Assembly (NCBI GenBank): GCA_009827205.1
Contig: WUAK01000221.1
Span: 1-5,081 of the forward strand
Length of the DNA stretch: 5,081 nucleotides
Direction: 5' to 3'
DNA from: Phycisphaeraceae bacterium
GTDB lineage: Bacteria; Planctomycetota; Phycisphaerae; Phycisphaerales; UBA1924
How positions within the stretch are numbered: position 1 is the first letter of the stretch; each line of letters opens with the position of its first letter. Positions 1-5,081 of this stretch are shown piece after piece. The notes under the pieces are model-generated. The model ran no database searches, was not told the origin of the DNA, and saw only the letters and a list, made by a program, of their open reading frames with translations. A program made the translations under genes and the position numbers.

Positions 1-1712
1 CTTCCCCGACCAAGCCTGGCCGGTACAAAGTTACCATCACAGACAACGGGCCAGGAATCGTCCGTCGGCAAGTTGAGAACATCTTCGGCAAGCTGCTCTA
101 TGGCTCAAAGTTTCACCGCCTCAAGATGTCCCGCGGTCAGCAGGGCATCGGCATCTCAGCCGCGGGCATGTACGGGCTCATGACTACGGGCAAGCCCATG
201 GTCATCCATACGAAACCGAACAAGAAGAAGGCAGCTCACCATATCGAGTTGGCGATGGACACATCGAAGAATCAGCCTGAGGTCACTATCGACGTCGAGA
301 CGGACGACTTCCCAGAGACGAGCACCGGAACCGGGACGATGGTCGCGATCATTCTCGAGGCGCGCTTCCAGCGCGGCAAAACGAGCGTCGAGGCGTATCT
401 CGAGCAGACCGCGATCGCGAACCCGCACGCGAAGATCACATTCATTCCGCCTGACAAGGCGAGCGAAGATCCAACGCTTGAAGCCGATGAGCAGGCTGAT
501 GAGTCGATTAGCGGCGGAGAATCGTCAGAGATCGTGCGCACAGCAGAGTACGCGGACAGGATCGAGTATCCGCGCACAATCGGGGAACTCCCGACCGAGA
601 CAGAAGAGATCAAGCCTCACCCGTACGGCGTCGAACTCGGTAACTTCCTGCGCCTGCTCAAGGTGACAGACGAGAAGCAACTCGCGGGTTTCTTCAAGAA
701 CGAGTTCTGCAGGGTGCCCCCTTCGGTCGTGAAAGAGGTTACGAAGAAGGCGAGCTCTTCGAAGAAGACGATCACGGGTCAGACGTACGTCTCGACGATT
801 GATAACGCCGCGGCAGAGAAGCTGTACAAGGCATTACAGGATTCGAAGCTCCGCAGCCCCCCCACCGATTGCCTCGCGCCGATCGGTGTCAGGCAGATGC
901 TGGCGGGCATGCTCAAGGGTGTGCAGGCCGAGTTCTATACGGCTAGTACGCGGAACCCCGCGGTGTATCGCGGGAACCCGTTTCAGATAGAAGCCGCGGT
1001 GGCGTACGGAGGAGACCTCCCGGGCGATCAGCAGGCGCGTGTTATCCGCTTTGCGAACCGGGTGCCCCTGCTCTACCAGCAATCTGCGTGCTGCTCTTTC
1101 AAAAGTGTTGTGGACACGTCGTGGCGCAACTACAACATGAGCCAGCCCAGGGGCGGCTCCCCAGTTGGCCCACTGGTCATCATGATCCACATGGCCAGTG
1201 TCTGGGTGCCCTTTACGAGCGAGAGCAAGGAAGCCATTGCGGACTACGACGAGATCCGCAAAGAGATGAGGCTCGCGCTGCAGGACTGCGGTCGCAAGCT
1301 CGGTCAGTACATACGTCGCCGCCAGAAGATGAAACGCGAGGGCGAACGCCGCGATGTGTTCGAACGTTACATCGGAGAGATCTCACGAGCGTGCAACGCC
1401 CTGACGGGAACCGATACCGAAGAGCTTTACGAAGCTCTGATGAAGCAGGCGAAACGACGCACCGAGATCGCTGATGCACAGCTCGATGAAGAGGGCAAGT
1501 TCATCAAGGACGAGCACGGCAAGCTCGCCAAGGAAGAAGATGTCATCATCGTTCGTGACGGTGCGATCGCGAACGAAGCCGGTGACACCGCTAGGCAAGA
1601 GGCGGAGGCCAAGCCTGCGAAGCGGTCAGCCAAGAAAGCCGTCAAGAAGAAGATCGTGAAGAAGGTGCGGAAGAAGAAGGCGACCGAGAAGGCGTCGCTT
1701 TTCGAGGGTTGA
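1..1712 (+). CDS. top6B: DNA topoisomerase VI subunit B (5'-partial)
   Basis: This is the ATPase subunit of type IIB topoisomerase VI, which with subunit A passes one DNA duplex through another to relax and decatenate DNA. The frame is open to the left edge (first full codon at base 3, 569 residues visible), so the apparent ATG at 126 is internal. Seen, in fragment numbering: the GHKL motif DNGPGI (Asp at residue 14), GKLLYGSKFH, the ATP-lid motif SRGQQGIGISAAG (about 43-55) and GTMV (Thr 112). HPYGVELG (206 on) opens the likely H2TH region. PPTDCLAPIG (286-295) and NRVPLLYQQ lead into the transducer domain, whose SESKEAIA carries the likely ATP-contacting switch lysine (Lys 409). Only the N-terminus with the Mg-binding Asn helix is missing, by family comparison perhaps 60-70 residues. 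Unusual parts are an acidic insert of about 34 residues (153-186) and a lysine-rich tail (536-569). The family call is very secure. Confidence 0.97.
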   Translation, partial: SPTKPGRYKVTITDNGPGIVRRQVENIFGKLLYGSKFHRLKMSRGQQGIGISAAGMYGLMTTGKPMVIHTKPNKKKAAHHIELAMDTSKNQPEVTIDVETDDFPETSTGTGTMVAIILEARFQRGKTSVEAYLEQTAIANPHAKITFIPPDKASEDPTLEADEQADESISGGESSEIVRTAEYADRIEYPRTIGELPTETEEIKPHPYGVELGNFLRLLKVTDEKQLAGFFKNEFCRVPPSVVKEVTKKASSSKKTITGQTYVSTIDNAAAEKLYKALQDSKLRSPPTDCLAPIGVRQMLAGMLKGVQAEFYTASTRNPAVYRGNPFQIEAAVAYGGDLPGDQQARVIRFANRVPLLYQQSACCSFKSVVDTSWRNYNMSQPRGGSPVGPLVIMIHMASVWVPFTSESKEAIADYDEIRKEMRLALQDCGRKLGQYIRRRQKMKREGERRDVFERYIGEISRACNALTGTDTEELYEALMKQAKRRTEIADAQLDEEGKFIKDEHGKLAKEEDVIIVRDGAIANEAGDTARQEAEAKPAKRSAKKAVKKKIVKKVRKKKATEKASLFEG

Positions 1713-1823
1713 TCCATGGCAAAGAAGACCACCAAGAAACCCAGCGGCAAGAAGCGCACTAAGAAGTCCGCCGCGTCGTCCCGCAAGGAGCGCGACGCGA
1801 AGACCGCCAAGTCTCTCGAGGGG
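1608..1823 (+). other. Lysine-rich, AAG-dense segment spanning the B/A gene junction
   Basis: The last 34 residues of subunit B contain 13 Lys and 2 Arg, in runs such as AKKAVKKKIVKKVRKKKA. The first 36 residues of subunit A contain 11 Lys and 3 Arg. Both stretches are built mostly from AAG codons with Ala, Ser and Thr, and resemble histone-H1-type tails. They are predicted to be disordered and to contact DNA non-specifically or to help the subunits associate; that role is inferred. The AAG-rich DNA is low-complexity, not an ordered tandem repeat. Confidence 0.75.
1704..1708 (+). promoter_or_regulatory. Shine-Dalgarno-like GAGGG for subunit A
   Basis: GAGGG lies inside the last codons of the subunit B gene, seven bases before the subunit A ATG at 1716. 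Position and spacing fit a ribosome binding site, and with the three-base gap between the genes they suggest coupled translation giving matched amounts of the two subunits. The motif also encodes Glu-Gly of subunit B, so it could be coincidental. Confidence 0.5.
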
Positions 1824-2879
1824 CTCGCAGATGGGATCGTGAAGTCTGCGCTTTCCGGCCGTGAGCCCAAGATGGATGTGCCGACGCGTTCAGCGGGCAA
1901 CACGAAATGGAACAAAAGCAAGGGCATCCTTCAGATGGGCAGCGCCGCCCAGGAGCGCCAACTCTTCAACATGGGCCAGGCGCGCAAGTTCATGCAGACG
2001 CTGCTCCACGGGCAGGGCATTAGCAACCTTATCGAACAAGAGAAGACGCTCAGTCTTCGTGGTATGTACTACTCGGGCCTGCACACGATCCAGGGCACCA
2101 AAGAGAAGACCTTCAATGACCAGACCGAGTCTGACGGCATACTCGAAGATCTTGAGGTATCTATCGGGGCTCTCCGCGAGGAGCTGCACGTGTTCGCCAA
2201 GAAGCGCGGCACGATGGTGGGCAACATCACCGTTATCGACTCGGGTGACACGATCGATTGCCGAAGGATGGGCTCGGGCGGCTACGCAATCCCGAGTATC
2301 TGCGAGCCCGATGTCATCCAGTTCGAGAATGTGGAAGCCGACTTCGTCTTGCACGTCGAGAAAGACACTGTCTGGCAGCGGTTCAACGAGGACAAGTTCT
2401 GGAAGACCCACAACTGCATCCTGACCGAGGGATCGGGCCAGCCGCCAAGGGGCGTCAGGCGGATGCTGCACAGGCTCAACAAAGAGCACGGACTGCCCAT
2501 CATCTGCCTGCTCGATTGCGACCCTTGGGGGCATTACATCTACAGCGTGATCAAGCAGGGCTCGATCAGTCTGGCGTTCGAGTCTGAGCGTCTGGCGATC
2601 CCCGACGCAAAGTTCCTGGGCATCCGCGCCAAGGACTACGAGGCGTGTGGGTTGTCCGATGATGTCAAGATCGACCTCAACGACCGCGACAAGACTCGAG
2701 CCAAGCAGATTGCCGAGTATCCCTGGTTTGCTGATCGCAAGCAGTGGCAAAAAGAGATCCAGACCATGCTACGCAACGGCTTCAAGATGGAAGTTGAGTC
2801 GCTGATCACGAAGGACATCAGCTACGTGACGGAGACGTATGTACCTGAACGGCTGCAGGCCGAGGACTGGATTAGTTGA
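1716..2879 (+). CDS. top6A: DNA topoisomerase VI subunit A (Spo11-like)
   Basis: This is the DNA-cleaving subunit of topoisomerase VI, 387 residues and apparently complete. It attacks DNA with a tyrosine in a winged-helix (5Y-CAP) domain and holds Mg ions in a Toprim domain. Seen: LSLRGMYYS, where the second Tyr (Tyr119) is the predicted catalytic residue by alignment with Spo11 and archaeal enzymes. The Toprim glutamate is in VLHVEKDTVW (Glu215) and the Toprim DxD in LLDCDPWGHYIYS (Asp267, Asp269, Gly272). These are followed by the well-conserved IKQGSISLAFESERLAIPDA and a full C-terminal region with YPWF and a TYVPERL ending typical of the family. The ATG at 1716 is the first start after the subunit B stop and has GAGGG at good spacing. 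The first 36 residues are lysine-rich and probably disordered, mirroring the tail of subunit B; the conserved core begins after about residue 60. It is co-transcribed with subunit B, its obligate partner. Confidence 0.97.
   Translation: MAKKTTKKPSGKKRTKKSAASSRKERDAKTAKSLEGLADGIVKSALSGREPKMDVPTRSAGNTKWNKSKGILQMGSAAQERQLFNMGQARKFMQTLLHGQGISNLIEQEKTLSLRGMYYSGLHTIQGTKEKTFNDQTESDGILEDLEVSIGALREELHVFAKKRGTMVGNITVIDSGDTIDCRRMGSGGYAIPSICEPDVIQFENVEADFVLHVEKDTVWQRFNEDKFWKTHNCILTEGSGQPPRGVRRMLHRLNKEHGLPIICLLDCDPWGHYIYSVIKQGSISLAFESERLAIPDAKFLGIRAKDYEACGLSDDVKIDLNDRDKTRAKQIAEYPWFADRKQWQKEIQTMLRNGFKMEVESLITKDISYVTETYVPERLQAEDWIS
2862..2866 (+). promoter_or_regulatory. Possible Shine-Dalgarno (GAGGA) for an alternative TTG start
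   Basis: GAGGA sits nine bases before a TTG at 2876 that overlaps the subunit A stop (TTGA) and is in frame with the downstream hydrolase. It would favour a coupled TTG start over the ATG at 2897, which has only a weak GGG (2883-2885) upstream. It also encodes Glu-Asp of subunit A, so it may be chance. Confidence 0.3.
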
Positions 2880-2896
2880 TCTGGGTACGCCCCACA

Positions 2897-2953
2897 ATGC
2901 GACTTTGTATTCTCTCTGCTGGTTTCGTGGTTTTGGCCACGCTGACAGGCTGT
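2897..2953 (+). other. Lipoprotein signal peptide and lipobox
   Basis: An Arg at position 2, a hydrophobic run of about 14 residues and LTGC with Cys19 (codon 2951-2953) fit signal peptidase II processing and lipid attachment. The residue after Cys is Ala, not Asp, so the inner-membrane retention rule known from Enterobacteria would not apply. An outer-membrane destination is plausible if the host has one. Confidence 0.85.
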
Positions 2954-4735
2954 GCCTCAGAGGTGCAGGTCAGACATCGGTCACCTCAGAATGCATTTCG
3001 TCAGGACCTACAATCTCGGTTGGGCTCGGAGTCGTTGAGTGGTTTCACCAAAGATGCTCTCTACGTCCTATCACTCGAAGATGTCGCCCGGCGCGATCCC
3101 ATATCCGCGATTCAGCAACTGCGTGATCATGCTGCTGCTGAGCCGGGTACTCCCTGGCGACTTGGTGCTTCTGAGCTGCTACTTGATCTAGCACTCGAGT
3201 CTTCGCCTCAAGACTTGTCGCTGTACCTTGCATGTGCCTATGAAGCCGATCTGTATTTGCGTCAATCCATTGAGCGCCAGCAGGGTCTTTTGGATTCAAA
3301 GTCGGCTCTCGCGGCCGGGCTCTACCGAAGGGCGATCGCGAGATTCATTACAGGGGGCACACAGAGCTGGCTTCAAGATGGTGTAGCCAGTGAGGCAGTC
3401 GACGGAGCAGGAGGTTCGTTCAAACTATCGATGGCACCCGGCGAACCGAGACGCTTGTATGGTCCCGGTGAGTACGACACACTTATCCCTACCGACACAG
3501 TGCGTGTTACTGGCATGTCGCAGCATCACAGGCTTAGGGCATTTGGAGCTCCTGTGAACTGCATACGTGAACAGGAAAGAGCCGATCCCCCAAGAGCCGA
3601 ACCTCTTATACCCCCTGAAGGCATGATGATGCCTGGTACGGTGACACTCGATTTCGGTGGGATGCAAGACGGTGTTATGCAAGTCGAAGTTGAACTCTGG
3701 AACACAGACTTTGTAACTTCAATTGAGCGTCATGGCGAACGGGTCCGGTTGTCAGTCGACACGACAGTGCCGATCGCCACTTTGTTTGCCCGAGCAGAAC
3801 TGGTCGGGCGTGGCCACCGGGGATTGACTGATGTTCAGAGGTATGAGAGTCGAATCGGTCTCTATCTTCATGAGCCGTATGACCCGAAGAAGATTCCTGT
3901 AGTGCTCGTACATGGGCTTCGATCGAGTCCCGCCACGTGGCGAGAGATGCTTAACTCATTCCGGGCAGATCCGGTTCTTCGGGAGCGATACCAATTCTGG
4001 ATGTTCCTCTACCCCTCTGGCCTTCCTGTCCCGAGGTCTGCTTACTACCTGCGAACAGCGTTGTCTGAAGCCAGATCCCTGTTGGCGCCGGATGGCCCTA
4101 CCGAATCGATGAACCAGATGGTGCTCGTTGGGCACAGCATGGGAGGGCTGATCAGCAAAGCCGTGCTGCAAGACAGCGGCGATGAGTTGTGGGATTCACT
4201 CCATCCGGATCGCTTCGAGGATGTAGAAATGCCTCCTGTGGTGCGAGAGCATCTTAATGAAGTGTTTTTCTATGAGGCCGACCAGTGTGTGTCTCGTGTG
4301 GTCTTCATAGCTACACCACACAAGGGGAGCTCCATAGCGTCATCACTCGTTGGCAGGATCGGGGACTCGATGGTCTCGCTCACAGATGAACTGAACGAAG
4401 TGGATCGCTGGTTCAGGGCAGAGCAACTGAATGTTGACCAGGATCCGACAAGGCAGCTCCATCAGGGCGTGCCAACGAGTATTGATGATCTGAGGCCAGA
4501 CTCGCCTCACCTTGTCGCGTACACAAAGCTACCCATCCGAAGCCGTGTGCAGTACCACTCGATCGCCGGGAACGCATCCGGCGATTCAGACGGCGTGGTA
4601 TCCGTTGAGAGTGCCCTTCTTGAAGGGGCCGAATCAGAGTTGGTCGTTGATGCGGGGCACAATGTGCACGAGCATCCAAGGGCGATTCGTGAGGTGCGCA
4701 GGATACTCCTCTTGCACGCAGAGTCATTGGATTAG
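2897..4735 (+). CDS. Predicted lipoprotein, alpha/beta-hydrolase fold (lipase/esterase-like)
   Basis: A 612-residue predicted membrane-anchored hydrolase acting outside the cytoplasm. From ATG 2897 it begins MRLCILSAGFVVLATLTGC, a classic lipoprotein signal peptide with lipobox LTGC and lipidated Cys19. An in-frame TTG at 2876, overlapping the subunit A stop, would add seven residues and has a better ribosome site, so the start is not settled. Residues about 25-150 look helical. About 170-320 looks beta-rich and matches no domain I can name. The hydrolase core starts near KIPVVLVHGL, where HGL is the likely oxyanion-hole strand. It has the nucleophile elbow GHSMGG (Ser414), ATPHKGS, a predicted acid in SGDSDGVVS (Asp565) and His588 in AGHNVHEHP near the C-terminus. 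This layout resembles PGAP1-like lipases; the substrate is unknown. Codons end in A/T far more often than in the upstream genes. No link to topoisomerase function is evident. Confidence 0.88.
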   Translation: MRLCILSAGFVVLATLTGCASEVQVRHRSPQNAFRQDLQSRLGSESLSGFTKDALYVLSLEDVARRDPISAIQQLRDHAAAEPGTPWRLGASELLLDLALESSPQDLSLYLACAYEADLYLRQSIERQQGLLDSKSALAAGLYRRAIARFITGGTQSWLQDGVASEAVDGAGGSFKLSMAPGEPRRLYGPGEYDTLIPTDTVRVTGMSQHHRLRAFGAPVNCIREQERADPPRAEPLIPPEGMMMPGTVTLDFGGMQDGVMQVEVELWNTDFVTSIERHGERVRLSVDTTVPIATLFARAELVGRGHRGLTDVQRYESRIGLYLHEPYDPKKIPVVLVHGLRSSPATWREMLNSFRADPVLRERYQFWMFLYPSGLPVPRSAYYLRTALSEARSLLAPDGPTESMNQMVLVGHSMGGLISKAVLQDSGDELWDSLHPDRFEDVEMPPVVREHLNEVFFYEADQCVSRVVFIATPHKGSSIASSLVGRIGDSMVSLTDELNEVDRWFRAEQLNVDQDPTRQLHQGVPTSIDDLRPDSPHLVAYTKLPIRSRVQYHSIAGNASGDSDGVVSVESALLEGAESELVVDAGHNVHEHPRAIREVRRILLLHAESLD

Positions 4736-4744
4736 ACCACGTGA

Positions 4745-5081
4745 TTACTCGATAATCCCCAACTGCTTCATCATAAAGATCCGCCGATCGGCGATGTCGC
4801 GCACGCGCTGGTCCAGACTCTTGCCGCCGCCGTGGCCCGCTTCGCGGTCGACCCAGAGGATGACAGGCTTTTCCGACGGGCTTGATGCGGTACTTGCCTG
4901 TACGAGGGCGGCCATCTTTCTGGCGTGCAGCGGGTGAACACGGGTGTCGCTTTCACCTGCGGTCAGGAACATCGCGGGGTACTCGACACCCTTCTGGATG
5001 CTGTGGTACGACGAGTAGGCAAGCAAAGTCTCAAACTGCTCGGGATCCTCTGCGGAACCGTACCCGCCAACCCAGTAGCGT
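4745..5081 (-). CDS. Prolyl oligopeptidase family serine peptidase, C-terminal part (5'-partial)
   Basis: This is the C-terminal 112 residues of a serine peptidase of family S9A, which cuts short peptides after proline. It is read leftward from the right edge to a TAA at 4745-4747. Seen: RYWVGGYGSAEDPEQFETLLAYS, then EYPAMFLTAGESDTRVHPLHARKMAA with the predicted catalytic Asp (codon 4946-4948), and DREAGHGGGKS with the catalytic His (codon 4832-4834). The Asp-to-His distance is 38 residues and 28 residues follow the His, both close to the porcine enzyme (39 and 30 as I recall), so the C-terminus is intact. The nucleophile serine, the beta-propeller and any signal peptide lie outside the window. 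Internal TTG codons (for example at 5026) are not starts, because the frame continues to the edge with conserved sequence. The gene converges with the hydrolase, with nine bases between the two stops. Confidence 0.95.
   Translation of the reverse strand, partial: RYWVGGYGSAEDPEQFETLLAYSSYHSIQKGVEYPAMFLTAGESDTRVHPLHARKMAALVQASTASSPSEKPVILWVDREAGHGGGKSLDQRVRDIADRRIFMMKQLGIIE

Noticed and set aside
126..128. ATG as the start of the topoisomerase VI subunit B gene
   Set aside because: The frame stays open to the left edge and encodes the conserved DNGPGI and GKLLYGSKFH motifs upstream, so this Met is internal.
1427..1927. Reverse-strand open frame of 166 codons across the B/A junction, rich in Phe, Leu and Ser
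   Set aside because: It is the antisense image of the AAG-rich lysine tails (CTT/TTC codons) and has no recognisable protein features.
1890..2750. Reverse-strand open frame of 286 codons opposite subunit A
   Set aside because: Long antisense frames are expected opposite GC-biased genes. The forward frame carries all conserved topoisomerase motifs, and this one resembles no protein I know.
1..2879. Topoisomerase VIII or a phage/plasmid mini-topoisomerase
   Set aside because: The subunits are separate genes of near full length, with H2TH and transducer regions typical of topoisomerase VI. No plasmid, phage or integrase genes are visible.
4729..4758. Inverted repeat GGATTA ... TAATCC with an 18-base loop at the convergent gene ends, with CACGTG inside the loop
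   Set aside because: The stem is only six base pairs, AT-containing, with a long loop and no T-run on either strand, so it is too weak to call a terminator.
4782..4793. Perfect 12-base palindrome CGCCGATCGGCG
   Set aside because: It lies inside the conserved peptidase coding end, has no loop for a hairpin and no second copy nearby. GC-rich coding sequence gives such palindromes by chance.

Overview
The window is gene-dense, with no gap over 25 bases, and holds four protein genes. From left to right they are: (1) the 3' part of a DNA topoisomerase VI subunit B gene, cut by the left edge; (2) a complete topoisomerase VI subunit A gene (Spo11-like), three bases downstream; (3) a complete predicted lipoprotein of the alpha/beta-hydrolase (lipase/esterase) fold, on the same strand and starting at or just after the subunit A stop; (4) on the opposite strand, converging with only nine bases between stops, the C-terminal end of a prolyl oligopeptidase (family S9A) cut by the right edge. 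No RNA genes, mobile elements, CRISPR arrays or long repeats were seen.

The two topoisomerase genes form a tight operon. They encode the two halves of the A2B2 type IIB topoisomerase: B binds ATP through a GHKL fold and drives strand passage, and A carries the catalytic tyrosine and Toprim metal site that cut both DNA strands. All catalytic motifs inside the window are intact, so the enzyme looks functional. Two features are uncommon: lysine-rich tails at the C-terminus of B and the N-terminus of A, on both sides of the gene junction, and an exactly in-frame B stop / A start separated by one codon.

Topoisomerase VI is mainly archaeal and plant, but the setting looks bacterial. There is a lipobox signal peptide, Shine-Dalgarno-like GAGG sequences, fairly high GC, and a hydrolase whose style I associate with Planctomycetota and Proteobacteria. 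My best guess is a planctomycete, possibly of the Phycisphaerae, where topoisomerase VI genes occur sporadically. This is inference and the window cannot prove it.

The hydrolase and the peptidase have no evident functional link to the topoisomerase. The hydrolase also differs clearly in codon use from the topoisomerase genes, suggesting a different history or lower expression. I see no clear new multi-gene system. The most notable content is the bacterial-looking topoisomerase VI with its charged additions.
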